The position numbers and the translations under genes are program-made. Positions 31,358 to 42,164 of a DNA stretch of 64,000 bases are shown here, one piece after another. Numbering within the stretch: the stretch's first letter is position 1; the number at the start of each line of letters is the position of its first letter. The DNA is from Haemophilus seminalis (GTDB lineage: Bacteria > Pseudomonadota > Gammaproteobacteria > Enterobacterales > Pasteurellaceae), in the NCBI RefSeq assembly GCF_006384255.1, contig NZ_VCED01000001.1:124001-188000 (forward strand). The letters are read 5' to 3'. The notes below the pieces were generated by a model that was not told the DNA's origin, made no database searches, and saw nothing but the letters and a program-made list of their open reading frames with translations.

Positions 31358-32512
31358 TTAAATCACTCGAACACCTTGTGATGCAGTACACACATAAAAA
31401 GTTTCTTTTAAACCAGTTGTTTTCTCGTAATTATCCGCAATAATTTTACGAACTGCATCGACTTTATCATGCGGTGCAAGTACGACAATACAACCACCAA
31501 AACCACCGCCCGTCATACGCGCACCGCCACTTTTGCCAATAACAAGTTGAGCCAATTCAACTAAATAATCAATTTGTGGCACGGTGATTTCAAAATCATC
31601 ACGCATTGAATTATGAGATTCCCCCATTAACTCACCTAAATGGGTTAAATCATTCTTCTTCAATGCTTCCACGGCATCGAGTACTCGTTGATTTTCAGTT
31701 ACGACATGACGGGCACGTTTTGCTGCTAACGGAGAAAGTGCGGTCAATTCCGCTTCTCTTTTTCGGAATTGTTCAACTGAAACATCACGTAATGCTTTTA
31801 CTCCAAAAAATTTTGCCGCCTCTTCACATTGCTGACGGCGAGTATTGTATTCACCCGTTACCAAATCGTGCGGTACATTTGAATTCACAATAATCACGGC
31901 GACATCTTGTGGCACGGGGGTTGGAGTGGTTTCAAGACTACGACAATCAATCATCAATAAGTGATTTTCCTGGCCAAGTGCAGAAATTAACTGATCCATA
32001 TTGCCACAATTAGCACCAACAAATTGGTTTTCCGCTTTTTGCCCATTCAATGCAATATCTGTGTGAGAAAGTGGTAAATCGCCAAGTTGTTGGCAGAATT
32101 TACCCACCGCAACTTCTAACGCTGCCGATGAACTTAATCCAGAAGAAAGAGGCACATTTCCAGAAATCACTAAATTTGCACCTTGTTGAAAGTGCGGGTA
32201 ACGTTCTTGGATAAATTTTACAACCCCACGCACGTAATTAGCCCATTTGTGTTCACTCTTAGGAATTTCAACATTGAGAGAAAATTCATCAGTTTCATCA
32301 AGATCCGCCGCATAAACATTCCAAATATGATCATCTCGTTTTGTACCAGAAACGGCCGTACCAAAATTAATCGCACAAGGCATAACAAAGCCGTCGTTGT
32401 AGTCAGTATGTTCACCGATAATATTTACTCGGCCAGGCGCATAGATGGTAATTTCTGGCAAATTTTTATGTTGTTTATTGAAAATTTGTTGAGCATTTTG
32501 GATTGGGGTCAT
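31358..32512 (-). CDS. galK: Galactokinase GalK
   Basis: Phosphorylates alpha-D-galactose with ATP, second step of the Leloir route. It has 384 residues. GHMP kinase motifs are [14 protein letters not shown] (27-40), [13 protein letters not shown] near 121-133 (ATP loop) and [12 protein letters not shown] near 334-345. It lies 71 bp after galT, in a gap containing a small repeat-like dyad. Confidence 0.97.
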   Translation of the reverse strand: MTPIQNAQQIFNKQHKNLPEITIYAPGRVNIIGEHTDYNDGFVMPCAINFGTAVSGTKRDDHIWNVYAADLDETDEFSLNVEIPKSEHKWANYVRGVVKFIQERYPHFQQGANLVISGNVPLSSGLSSSAALEVAVGKFCQQLGDLPLSHTDIALNGQKAENQFVGANCGNMDQLISALGQENHLLMIDCRSLETTPTPVPQDVAVIIVNSNVPHDLVTGEYNTRRQQCEEAAKFFGVKALRDVSVEQFRKREAELTALSPLAAKRARHVVTENQRVLDAVEALKKNDLTHLGELMGESHNSMRDDFEITVPQIDYLVELAQLVIGKSGGARMTGGGFGGCIVVLAPHDKVDAVRKIIADNYEKTTGLKETFYVCTASQGVRVI

Positions 32513-32548
32513 ATTTCTATCCTTTATATTAAATCTGTACTCGATCTA

Positions 32549-32571
32549 CCCCCCTTCTTTTGTAAAGAGGG
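32549..32571. repeat. Small dyad / repeat-like element between galK and galT
   Basis: CCCTTCTTT, loop TGT, AAAGAGGG form an imperfect stem in the 71-bp galT-galK gap. On the minus strand it reads like the CCCTCTTTACAAAAGAAGGGG elements scattered in Haemophilus and related genomes. The assignment to a repeat family is from memory. Confidence 0.45.
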
Positions 32572-32583
32572 AGACTGGCTATA

Positions 32584-33768
<1,185 letters not shown>

Positions 33769-33843
33769 TCAGAAAGTAACCGCTTTCAATTTTATCTAGA
33801 AAGAACATAATAAGAAACGTGATTTCATTATGGAGAGCATTCT

Positions 33844-34842
33844 ATGAGCACCATTCATGATGTAGCCGAATTAGCCCATGTATCTATTGCTACTGTTTCT
33901 CGTGTTGTAAATCAGCATCCCTCAGTGAGTGAAGATACTCGCCTTGCCGTAAAACAAGCAATTGAGCAACTTAATTATCAGCCGAATGCAAATGCTAAAG
34001 CCCTTGCAATACAAAACACCGATACTATTGGTGTGGTTGTTACCGATGTAACAGACTCGTTTTTTGCTATTTTAGTGAAAGCCGTAGATAAAGTCGCAGA
34101 AGCACACCGTAAAACAATCTTGATTGGCATTGGCTATCACCATGCAGAGAAGGAACGTGAAGCTATTGATACTTTACTTCGCAAGCGTTGTAGTTGTTTA
34201 GTTGTACATTCGAAAGCGTTATCTGACGATGAACTTAGCCATTATTTGAAAACAGTACCAGGAATGGTGATTATCAACCGAGTGATTCAAGGCTATGAAA
34301 ATCGTTGCGTAAGTTTAGATAATAAAAAGGGAACCTACTTAGCAACAGAAATGCTTATCCGTTGTGGTCATAAACATATCGCATATATAGGATCTAACCA
34401 TGCAATTTTTGATGAAATTGAGCGTCGAGATGGTTATCTTACTGCATTAAAAGATCACAATTATCCAATTATTGAGCATGCCATAACGCACAATTCACCA
34501 GACTTCGAAGGTGGTGAAAAAGCAATGATTGATTTGCTTAGTTATAACAAAGATCTCACTGCGGTCGTAGCTTATAACGATTCAATGGCTGCGGGAGCCA
34601 TTTCCGTTCTCAATGAAAACAATATTAGTGTACCAAGCCAATTTTCAATCATTGGTTTTGACGATATGCCAATTGCTCGTTATTTAATTCCTAAATTGAC
34701 GACAATCCGCTATCCTATTGATTTAATGGCAACTTATGCGGCCAACCTTGCATTAAGCCTTGTCGATAATGAGGTGAGAACGCCATCAACAATTCAGTTT
34801 AACCCAACATTAGTACGTCGTTTTTCTGTGGAATCTATCTAA
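33844..34842 (+). CDS. galS: LacI-family galactose regulon repressor GalS
   Basis: DNA-binding repressor of 332 residues. The N-terminal LacI helix-turn-helix is [20 protein letters not shown] (4-23), with the hinge helix NANAKALA near 51-58; the rest is a periplasmic-binding-protein-like effector domain ([19 protein letters not shown]). GGAGAG precedes the ATG. It lies between galTKM and mglBAC, both of which have matching operators. E. coli has two paralogues (GalR, GalS); which one it corresponds to cannot be decided by eye. Confidence 0.94.
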   Translation: MSTIHDVAELAHVSIATVSRVVNQHPSVSEDTRLAVKQAIEQLNYQPNANAKALAIQNTDTIGVVVTDVTDSFFAILVKAVDKVAEAHRKTILIGIGYHHAEKEREAIDTLLRKRCSCLVVHSKALSDDELSHYLKTVPGMVIINRVIQGYENRCVSLDNKKGTYLATEMLIRCGHKHIAYIGSNHAIFDEIERRDGYLTALKDHNYPIIEHAITHNSPDFEGGEKAMIDLLSYNKDLTAVVAYNDSMAAGAISVLNENNISVPSQFSIIGFDDMPIARYLIPKLTTIRYPIDLMATYAANLALSLVDNEVRTPSTIQFNPTLVRRFSVESI

Positions 34843-34868
34843 ATTAGAAGGTGAACGAACTCATAAAA

Positions 34869-34884
34869 TGTGATAGCGATCACA
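34869..34884. promoter_or_regulatory. CRP site 1 upstream of mglB
   Basis: TGTGATAGCGATCACA is a perfect TGTGA-N6-TCACA palindrome. It lies 145 bp upstream of the mglB start. Confidence 0.9.
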
Positions 34885-34898
34885 AATTCAAATTTTTA

Positions 34899-34914
34899 AT
34901 GTAATCGTTTTCAT
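34899..34914. promoter_or_regulatory. GalS operator upstream of mglB
   Basis: ATGTAATCGTTTTCAT resembles GTGTAANCGNTTACAC with the CG centre preserved and weaker right arm. It lies exactly between two CRP sites, which are centred about 30 and 19 bp away. Confidence 0.7.
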
Positions 34915-34917
34915 TTA

Positions 34918-34933
34918 TGTGAGTTTGATCACA
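34918..34933. promoter_or_regulatory. CRP site 2 upstream of mglB
   Basis: TGTGAGTTTGATCACA is a perfect TGTGA-N6-TCACA match. Its centre is about 49 bp downstream of that of CRP site 1. Confidence 0.88.
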
Positions 34934-35028
34934 GATTCCAAGCAGATTATTCGCTAATATGGCATCAGTTGCAGAATGTAATGCAATATTTATCTCTAAC
35001 ATCAACATTCCAAAATAGGAGCGTTATT

Positions 35029-36024
35029 ATGAAAAAAACAGCAGTATTAAGTGCGGTTGCTTTGGCTATCGGTTTAGGTGCAGCATCTTCTAGCTTCGCA
35101 GCAAGTAACAAAATTGGTGTAACCATTTACAAATACGATGACAACTTCATGTCTTTAATGCGTAAAGAAATCGACAAAGAAGCTAAAGCACTTGGTGGCA
35201 TTAACTTATTAATGAATGACTCCCAAAATGCACAATCAATTCAAAATGACCAAGTTGATGTATTACTTTCCAAAGGTGTGAAAGCTCTTGCAATTAACTT
35301 AGTTGACCCAGCTGCAGCGCCAACCATTATTAGCAAAGCAAAACCAGATAACATTCCTGTTGTGTTCTTTAATAAAGACCCAGGTGCAAAAGCTATCGGT
35401 TCTTATGAACACGCTTACTATGTAGGTACTGATCCAAAAGAATCTGGCTTAATTCAAGGGGATTTAATTGCAAAACAATGGAAAGCGAATCCAGCTCTAG
35501 ACTTAAATAAAGATGGCAAAATCCAATTCGTATTATTAAAAGGTGAACCAGGTCACCCAGATGCTGAAGCACGTACAAAATTCGTAGTTGAAGAACTTAA
35601 TGCAAAAGGTATCCAAACTGAACAATTATTTATTGATACCGGTATGTGGGATGCTGCAATGGCGAAAGATAAAGTAGATGCTTGGTTATCTAGCTCTAAA
35701 GCGAACGACATTGAAGTAATTATTTCTAACAACGATGGTATGGCATTAGGCGCATTAGAAGCAACCAAAGCACATGGTAAAAAACTCCCTATCTTCGGTG
35801 TGGACGCATTACCAGAAGCATTGCAACTCATCAAAAAAGGTGAACTTGCAGGTACTGTGTTAAACGATGGTGTGAACCAAGGTAAAGCAGTTGTTCAATT
35901 ATCTAACAACTTAGCACAAGGCAAAGCAGCAACTGAAGGCACAAAATGGGAATTAAAAGATCGTGTTGTACGTATCCCTTATGTTGGTGTAGATAAAGAC
36001 AACTTAGGCGACTTCTTAAAATAA
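35029..36024 (+). CDS. mglB: Galactose/methyl-galactoside periplasmic binding protein MglB
   Basis: Periplasmic receptor for D-galactose and D-glucose feeding the MglAC transporter. From ATG 35029 ([10 protein letters not shown]) it has 331 residues with signal peptide cleaved after SSFA-Ala near 23; AGGAGCG precedes this ATG, and a longer in-frame start at 34969 lies in the promoter. Conserved binding segments include [14 protein letters not shown], and GVDALPEAL. An uptake signal is inside the signal peptide. Regulated by CRP and GalS sites upstream; a hairpin follows. Confidence 0.97.
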   Translation: MKKTAVLSAVALAIGLGAASSSFAASNKIGVTIYKYDDNFMSLMRKEIDKEAKALGGINLLMNDSQNAQSIQNDQVDVLLSKGVKALAINLVDPAAAPTIISKAKPDNIPVVFFNKDPGAKAIGSYEHAYYVGTDPKESGLIQGDLIAKQWKANPALDLNKDGKIQFVLLKGEPGHPDAEARTKFVVEELNAKGIQTEQLFIDTGMWDAAMAKDKVDAWLSSSKANDIEVIISNNDGMALGALEATKAHGKKLPIFGVDALPEALQLIKKGELAGTVLNDGVNQGKAVVQLSNNLAQGKAATEGTKWELKDRVVRIPYVGVDKDNLGDFLK

Positions 36025-36050
36025 TTTCTCATCAATTTTTGTTGTAATCT

Positions 36051-36075
36051 AAGGGGAAGTTACCCTTCCCCTTTT
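36051..36075 (+). terminator. Hairpin between mglB and mglA
   Basis: AAGGGGAAG (36051-36059), loop TTACC, CTTCCCCTT and a T-run. It is likely a partial terminator or 3' stabiliser that makes the binding protein more abundant than MglA and MglC. Confidence 0.75.
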
Positions 36076-36089
36076 TAACGAGGTTGGAT

Positions 36090-37610
36090 ATGACATCTCA
36101 AACTCAAAGCCAAGACAGCCAAGTGCTGCTCACAATGACCAATGTCTGCAAGTCCTTTCCTGGCGTAAAAGCCTTAGATAACGCAAACTTAACGGTTCGA
36201 TCACATTCTGTTCATGCTTTAATGGGTGAGAACGGCGCGGGCAAATCTACATTATTAAAATGCTTATTTGGCATTTATGCCAAAGATGAAGGCGAAATCC
36301 TTTTCTTAGGCCAACCCGTCAATTTTAAAACATCTAAAGAAGCCCTTGAGAATGGTATTTCAATGGTGCACCAAGAACTCAACCTAGTGCGCCAAACTAG
36401 CGTAATGGATAACTTGTGGCTTGGACGCTATCCACTGAAAGGACCTTTTGTCGATCACGCCAAAATGTACCGTGATACTAAAGCGATTTTTGATGAATTG
36501 GATATTGATGTAGATCCTAAAGAAAAGGTCGCCAAACTTTCAGTTTCTCAAATGCAGATGATCGAAATTGCGAAGGCGTTCTCGTATAACGCTAAAATCG
36601 TAATCATGGATGAACCAACATCCTCGCTTTCTGAAAAAGAAGTTGAGCATCTGTTTAAAATTATCGACAAATTAAAACAACGCGGTTGCGGAATTATTTA
36701 TATTTCTCACAAAATGGATGAAATCTTCAAAATCTGTGATGAAATTACTATTTTACGCGACGGTAAATGGATCAACACGGTAAACGTGAAAGAATCCAGC
36801 ATGGAACAAATTGTCGGAATGATGGTAGGTCGTGAATTAACACAGCGTTTCCCTGAAAAAACAAACACGCCAAAAGAAGTAATTTTACAGGTGGAAAATC
36901 TTACCGCTAAAAATCAACCATCCATTCAAGGCGTATCTTTTGAATTACGAAAAGGTGAAATTCTCGGTATTGCAGGCCTTGTGGGGGCTAAACGTACTGA
37001 TATCGTTGAAGCTATTTTTGGCGTACGTGAATTAACCGAAGGAACTATCAAGTTACACGGAAAAACCGTGAAAAATCATACCGCACTTGAAGCGATTAAT
37101 AATGGCTTTGCATTGGTAACTGAAGAGCGTCGTTCAACAGGTATTTACTCTAATTTAAGCATTGAATTTAACTCATTGATTTCAAATATGAAATCTTATC
37201 TCACCCCATGGAAATTACTTAGCACGAAGAAAATGAAAAGTGATACTCAGTGGGTGATTGATTCAATGAATGTTAAAACACCATCACATAGAACAACAAT
37301 TGGTTCTCTTTCCGGCGGTAACCAACAAAAGGTCATTATTGGTCGTTGGCTTTTAACTCAACCTGAAATTCTGATGCTTGATGAGCCGACTCGTGGTATC
37401 GACATTGGAGCAAAATTTGAAATTTACCAACTCATTCAAGAGCTCGCTAAAAAAGATAAAGGCATTATTATGATTTCATCAGAAATGCCTGAATTACTAG
37501 GTGTAACTGACCGTATTTTAGTGATGAGTAACGGTAAATTGGCGGGTATTGTAGAAACTGCAAAAACTTCACAAGAAGAAATTTTGCAACTCGCTGCGAA
37601 ATATTTATAA
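36090..37610 (+). CDS. mglA: Galactose/methyl-galactoside ABC transporter ATPase MglA
   Basis: Double ATPase of 506 residues powering galactose import. ATG 36090 (MTSQTQSQ) is preferred, with CGAGG before it, over a TTG at 36084. The first nucleotide-binding domain has Walker [10 protein letters not shown] and DEPTSS; the second has a degenerate Walker A (GLVGAKRTD), the signature LSGGNQQKV and MLDEPTRG, the usual asymmetry of the sugar ATPases. mglC follows after 15 bp. Confidence 0.96.
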   Translation: MTSQTQSQDSQVLLTMTNVCKSFPGVKALDNANLTVRSHSVHALMGENGAGKSTLLKCLFGIYAKDEGEILFLGQPVNFKTSKEALENGISMVHQELNLVRQTSVMDNLWLGRYPLKGPFVDHAKMYRDTKAIFDELDIDVDPKEKVAKLSVSQMQMIEIAKAFSYNAKIVIMDEPTSSLSEKEVEHLFKIIDKLKQRGCGIIYISHKMDEIFKICDEITILRDGKWINTVNVKESSMEQIVGMMVGRELTQRFPEKTNTPKEVILQVENLTAKNQPSIQGVSFELRKGEILGIAGLVGAKRTDIVEAIFGVRELTEGTIKLHGKTVKNHTALEAINNGFALVTEERRSTGIYSNLSIEFNSLISNMKSYLTPWKLLSTKKMKSDTQWVIDSMNVKTPSHRTTIGSLSGGNQQKVIIGRWLLTQPEILMLDEPTRGIDIGAKFEIYQLIQELAKKDKGIIMISSEMPELLGVTDRILVMSNGKLAGIVETAKTSQEEILQLAAKYL

Positions 37611-37625
37611 CAAAAGGAACAGATT

Positions 37626-38636
37626 ATGAGTGCCTTACAAAAAAACAAATCCTTTGATTTCTTAAAGCAAAATGCCATTTATTTTGTGCTATTGATTTTG
37701 CTCGGTATTATTATTGCGCAAGATCCAACATTCTTAAATTTGATGAACTTTAGTAATATTTTAACTCAATCTTCAGTTCGTTTAATTATTGCACTTGGGG
37801 TTGCTGGTTTATTAATTACACAAGGAACGGACTTATCTGCTGGTCGTCAAGTAGGTTTGGCTGCAGTTATCTCTGCAACTATGTTGCAATCAATGGAAAA
37901 TATGAACCGCGTATTTCCTGAAATGGGTGAAATTCCAATTCCTGTTGTTATTCTTGCCGTTTGTGCTGTGGGAGCAATTATTGGTTTAATAAATGGATTG
38001 GTTATTGCTTACTTAAATGTAACACCGTTTATTGCAACTATGGGAACCATGATTATCGTATATGGTTTCAACTCACTATACTATGATGCGGTAGGTGGAT
38101 CGCCAATCGCTGGTTTTAGTGAAAATTTCTCAACATTTGCTCAAGGCTTTTTCCGAATTGGGAGTTTCAAGCTTTCTTATATCACTATTTATGCTGCAAT
38201 TGCTTCATTTTTGGTGTGGATAATGTGGAACAAAACCCGTTTTGGTAAAAATATCTTTGCTATTGGGGGAAATCCGGAAGCAGCAAAAGTTTCAGGCGTG
38301 AATGTTGCACGTAATTTAGTTGTGATTTATATGATCGCCGGTGTGTTTTATGCCTTTGGTGGTATGCTCGAAGCGGGCCGTATTGGTTCTGCAACTAACA
38401 ACTTAGGTTTTATGTATGAATTAGATGCGATTGCCGCTTGCGTAGTGGGTGGCGTATCCTTCGCGGGTGGTGTAGGAACAGTAATTGGTGTCATCACTGG
38501 CGTTATCATCTTTACAGTTATCAACTACGGTTTAACTTACATCGGTGTAAACCCTTACTGGCAATACATCATTAAAGGTAGCATTATTATTTTAGCGGTA
38601 GCGATTGACTCATTAAAATATGCGAAGAAGAAATAA
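37626..38636 (+). CDS. mglC: Galactose/methyl-galactoside ABC transporter permease MglC
   Basis: Inner-membrane permease of 336 residues with about ten helices. Family motifs include GTDLSAGRQVGLAA near 75-88 and GGVSFAGGVGTVIG in the EAA-like loop region near 278-291. It closes the mglBAC operon and is followed by an uptake-signal terminator. Confidence 0.96.
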   Translation: MSALQKNKSFDFLKQNAIYFVLLILLGIIIAQDPTFLNLMNFSNILTQSSVRLIIALGVAGLLITQGTDLSAGRQVGLAAVISATMLQSMENMNRVFPEMGEIPIPVVILAVCAVGAIIGLINGLVIAYLNVTPFIATMGTMIIVYGFNSLYYDAVGGSPIAGFSENFSTFAQGFFRIGSFKLSYITIYAAIASFLVWIMWNKTRFGKNIFAIGGNPEAAKVSGVNVARNLVVIYMIAGVFYAFGGMLEAGRIGSATNNLGFMYELDAIAACVVGGVSFAGGVGTVIGVITGVIIFTVINYGLTYIGVNPYWQYIIKGSIIILAVAIDSLKYAKKK

Positions 38637-38660
38637 TTATTCTAGATAAAAAGAGTAGAG

Positions 38661-38697
38661 AAAATAACCGCACTTTGTAAAGTGCGGTTATTTTTTA
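38661..38697 (+). terminator. Uptake-signal pair terminator after mglC
   Basis: AATAACCGCACTTT (38663-38676) and AAAGTGCGGTTATT (38679-38692), then TTTTT, form a strong stem built of two inverted uptake signals. Confidence 0.92.
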
Positions 38698-38792
38698 TAT
38701 AAATTTTAAAGGTAGGTAGAATTCTGAAAGAGAATATTTCTTAGTAACTATGTTGAAATCAATTATTAAGTATTTATAGTCTATATAAATAA

Positions 38793-38823
38793 AAAGCGAC
38801 TTATTTTTACATAAGTCGCTTTT
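38793..38823. terminator. Terminator of norB (bidirectional)
   Basis: AAAGCGACTTAT (38793-38804), loop TTTTAC, ATAAGTCGCTTT (38811-38822). It lies 13 bp beyond the norB stop on the opposite strand. Confidence 0.88.
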
Positions 38824-38835
38824 GGGAAGGCCTAA

Positions 38836-41073
38836 TTAATGTTTAGGTCTGAAGAAAATCATTGTAAAGATTTGCCAGAAGAAGGCTAGTGCACCGAAGA
38901 TGAATACCACATCACCGCCTAGACGTACCCAACGTAAGGTATCGAATAATGGCTGTTGCATAAATTCTTCACTACGTGCATACCATAAGCCTTCTGAGAT
39001 ACTTGCATATCCTTGGATAACGCCGATAGGTAGTAAGCTTGATACGATCATCAGTACTAAACCGCCGTTTAATAACCAGAAGCCCCATTTCATTAACTTA
39101 TCGTTAAATGGTGTATCTGGACGTAAATAACGAGCAATTAAGAAGACGAAACCTAATGCCAAGAAGCCATACACACCGAATAATGCCGCGTGAGCATGAA
39201 CAGCAGTCGTGTTCAATCCTTGAACATAGTAGAGTGAAATTGGAGGGTTGATTAAGAAACCAAATACGCCAGCACCTAACATATTCCAGAATGCGACGGC
39301 TACGAAGCAGTAAAGAGGCCATTTTAAGCGTTCCATCCAAGGTGCTTTTTGTTTCATTGCCCAGTGTTCCCACGCTTCGTGACCTAATAATACTAAAGGT
39401 ACCACCTCAAGTGCAGAGAATGATGCACCTACAGCAATAATTGGAGTGGTTGCACCCGCGAAGTATAAGTGGTGGAAAGTGCCAGGGATACCACCGATTA
39501 AGAACAACGCTGCTTCAGTAATGGTTGCCACAGTCGCAGTACGACGTGAAACTAAACCTAAACTTACGAAGATGAATGAGAGTGCCGCTACAGAGAATAC
39601 TTCGAAGAAGCCTTCTACCCATAGGTGAACTACCCACCAACGCCAGTATTCCATCACAGAAATGTGAGTGTGCTCGCCATAGAATAATGCTGGGCCATAG
39701 AATAAACCGATCGCAATGACGGAAGCGAAGAACAATGCTAATAAGTTTTTATCACCAGGTTGTTTGAATGCGTTCACTGTGCCGCGAAGCATTAAGACTA
39801 ACCAGAATAAGATACCTGCGAATTTCACTGCTTGCCAGAAACGACCTAAGTCAATGAACTCATAGCCTTGGTGACCGAACATGAAGCTCCATTCTTCAGG
39901 AAGAATATGCGCAATTGCTAAATAGCTACCGGTGAATGAACCGACGACTAATACCACTAATGCCCAGAATAAAACATCCACGCCCAATTTTTGGAACTTC
40001 GGATCTTTACCGCCATTGATGATCGGTGCCAGGAATAAACCGCCAGCTAAGAATGCCATCGCAATCCAGAATAATGCCGCTTGAATATGCCATGTACGCA
40101 CCAATGAATAAGGTAAGTATTGAGAAATATCAATACCATAGAATTCTTGACCTTCAACGGTATAGTGAGCAACAATCGCCCCTAAGTTCACTTGCAGTAA
40201 GAATAATGCAAGCACAGTGAAGAGGTATTTACCTAACGAACGTTGAGAAGGGGTAAGTTGTAATTTTGTAAGTGGATCGAACTCAGGTGTTGCTGGTTCT
40301 TTTTCATCTTCACGTTTTTTGAATGACCAAATCCATACCACGAAACCAATACCGGCAATGAGGAATACCACACTTGCAATAGACCAAATGACGTTTTCTG
40401 GTGTTGGTACGTTGTTGATTAACGGCTCATGTGGCCAGTTGTTGGTATAACTTGCATGAGTATTTGGACGTTCAGCGGAGGCAGTCCATGCTGTCCAGAA
40501 GAAGAATTTAGCTAAGTCTTTACGCGCTTGTAAGTCAGGAAGGGTATTATCCTTCATCGCAAAGTGTTCACGAGTCACTTTAGTTGCAGGATCATCACTA
40601 TATAAAGAGATGTAGTATTGTGCAGTTTTTTCCATTGCTGCTAAACGGGTGTTAGAAAGCACAACGGTACCGTTTTCAACTTTACTACCGCGATATTCTT
40701 TGGTTAAACGCGCTTTTAATAAAGTTTGTTGTTCATCATTTAAATCAGCGAAGTTTTTACCAAATTCTTGATTCGCTGTAATGTCCAACCAGTTAGTTAG
40801 TTCACGGTGAAGCCAATCCGCTGTCCAGTCTGGTGCTTGATATGCGCCATGCCCCCAAACTGACCCCACTTGCATACCGCCAGTAGTTTGCCAAGCGGTT
40901 TGACCATGTAAAATATCATCGTGCGTAATCATTTTTTCGCCAGATTCAGAAACATATTGTTGCGGAATTGGCGGTGCTTCACGATAAACTTCGAACCCGT
41001 AGTAGCCTAAAATTGAGAATGACCCAATCAATACGGCGACTAATAGGTACCAGAACTTTTTATACTGTCCCAT
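38836..41073 (-). CDS. norB: Quinol-dependent nitric oxide reductase (qNOR, NorB/NorZ)
   Basis: Single-subunit enzyme that reduces two NO to N2O with electrons from quinol. It has 745 residues, the usual qNOR length. A helix at about 8-27 is followed by a periplasmic domain (about 30-230) that replaces cytochrome NorC, and a heme-copper-oxidase-like core of about 12 to 14 helices. Core marks are VVHLWVEGFFEVF (metal-ligand histidine and glutamate), HLYFAGATTPIIAVG and HAHAALFGVYGF. AGGAGTG precedes the ATG. It is a single-gene unit bounded by its own terminator and a dyad-rich 327-bp upstream region. A detoxification role fits because no other denitrification gene is in the window. I do not remember a homologue in Rd. 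Confidence 0.95.
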   Translation of the reverse strand: MGQYKKFWYLLVAVLIGSFSILGYYGFEVYREAPPIPQQYVSESGEKMITHDDILHGQTAWQTTGGMQVGSVWGHGAYQAPDWTADWLHRELTNWLDITANQEFGKNFADLNDEQQTLLKARLTKEYRGSKVENGTVVLSNTRLAAMEKTAQYYISLYSDDPATKVTREHFAMKDNTLPDLQARKDLAKFFFWTAWTASAERPNTHASYTNNWPHEPLINNVPTPENVIWSIASVVFLIAGIGFVVWIWSFKKREDEKEPATPEFDPLTKLQLTPSQRSLGKYLFTVLALFLLQVNLGAIVAHYTVEGQEFYGIDISQYLPYSLVRTWHIQAALFWIAMAFLAGGLFLAPIINGGKDPKFQKLGVDVLFWALVVLVVGSFTGSYLAIAHILPEEWSFMFGHQGYEFIDLGRFWQAVKFAGILFWLVLMLRGTVNAFKQPGDKNLLALFFASVIAIGLFYGPALFYGEHTHISVMEYWRWWVVHLWVEGFFEVFSVAALSFIFVSLGLVSRRTATVATITEAALFLIGGIPGTFHHLYFAGATTPIIAVGASFSALEVVPLVLLGHEAWEHWAMKQKAPWMERLKWPLYCFVAVAFWNMLGAGVFGFLINPPISLYYVQGLNTTAVHAHAALFGVYGFLALGFVFLIARYLRPDTPFNDKLMKWGFWLLNGGLVLMIVSSLLPIGVIQGYASISEGLWYARSEEFMQQPLFDTLRWVRLGGDVVFIFGALAFFWQIFTMIFFRPKH

Positions 41074-41357
41074 TTTATCACTCCTAGGTTATTGAAAAAT
41101 TAACTTCCTATTTAAAATCATAGGTAAATATTTTACACAAAGTAAAATACCTGACTAATTATATCGGGTATTGTGGCGCTAAAATAATACCCAAAACAAA
41201 GTAATTGACTAAATTAGTAGGTTATTTTGATTTGGGATCAAAAAAAGTATGATTAAAAAATGATTTAACACACTTAAATGTTTAGTAATCAGATGCTTAT
41301 TCAAATTAAAATTGGAGTGATTGGCGGGATTAAAATTGGTTTGTGTAATTCTAATAC
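41074..41357. promoter_or_regulatory. norB upstream region with several dyads
   Basis: No gene is visible here. Three inverted repeats stand out. AGGTAAATATTTTAC (41122-41136) faces GTAAAATACCT (41142-41152), a dyad with a 3-base insertion. GGGTATT (41166-41172) faces AATACCC (41186-41192). TTTTGAT (41225-41231) and ATCAAAA (41237-41243) are separated by 5 bases, resembling an FNR box with one extra spacer base. They suggest control by an oxygen- or NO-sensing regulator (FNR, NsrR or similar), which I cannot identify from sequence alone. Confidence 0.5.
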
Positions 41358-41385
41358 AAAGAGCGGTGAAATATCACCGCTCTTT
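41358..41385. terminator. Terminator of ppa
   Basis: AAAGAGCGGTGA (41358-41369) and TCACCGCTCTTT (41374-41385), 15 bp beyond the ppa stop on the minus strand. Confidence 0.85.
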
Positions 41386-41400
41386 TATCTTTAAAGTTAA

Positions 41401-41931
41401 TTAACGTTCATTCCAACGTTTAATAGACTCACGAATCACTTCTTTCGCTTCTTCTACATCGCCCCAATGTGTTACTTTCGTTGAGCCTGGTTTCTTAAGC
41501 GCTTTATAGTTATTAAAATGGAACTCAATTTGTTTAATTAAGTTCGCAGGTAAATCAGCTAATGAGTTGTACGCATTGCCTGTATCACGATCATCTGCTG
41601 GAACACAAACGATTTTGTCATCCACTTCGCCATCATCAACAAACTTCATGACACCAATTACTTTAGCCTCAAGGAATACACCTGTTGCTAATGGTTGACG
41701 AGTGATTAATAATACATCTAACTCATCGCCATCTTCATCTAAAGTTTGTGGAATGAAACCGTAGTTAGTTGGTTTTGCAAAAATTGCTGGCTCAACACGA
41801 TCTAATTGGAATGCCGCAACTTTACGGTTCCATTCGATTTTATGGCAGCTACCTTCGGGAATTTCATTTACTACATTGATAATGCCAGCATCTACATCGC
41901 CTGGCGTTAAAATTTGATTAAAATCAGCCAT
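41401..41931 (-). CDS. ppa: Inorganic pyrophosphatase
   Basis: Family I soluble pyrophosphatase of 176 residues that hydrolyses PPi and drives biosynthesis. The metal and substrate signature DEDGDELDVLL is at about 66-76, with VPADDRDTG at about 97-105. It diverges from the purine permease with a 233-bp gap that holds an uptake signal (42055-42063) and no other visible element. Confidence 0.96.
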   Translation of the reverse strand: MADFNQILTPGDVDAGIINVVNEIPEGSCHKIEWNRKVAAFQLDRVEPAIFAKPTNYGFIPQTLDEDGDELDVLLITRQPLATGVFLEAKVIGVMKFVDDGEVDDKIVCVPADDRDTGNAYNSLADLPANLIKQIEFHFNNYKALKKPGSTKVTHWGDVEEAKEVIRESIKRWNER

Positions 41932-42164
41932 TTTGTTTCCTTCATTTTATCAAGTTAAAAAACGCGACAAGTATAGCAGTTTTTCTGCTGACTAGCAGTC
42001 TCATTTGTAGAGAAAATCAGCAAATAGATTATTTCATAACTATTCATAATTTTGACCGCACTTTATCCTAAACAAAACTTACGCAAACGTTTACTTCTCA
42101 TTTTTATGATGTAAAATAGCGCACCTCATTCACTTCAATTTTTCACTTAACTTTAAGGAACATT

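Noticed and set aside
38836-41073. norB as part of a denitrification island
   Set aside because: No nir, nar, nos or other denitrification genes are found nearby; a single-gene detoxification unit is the simpler reading.
41227-41241. Classical FNR box upstream of norB
   Set aside because: The TTGAT and ATCAA arms are separated by 5 bases rather than 4, so I list it only as a dyad.
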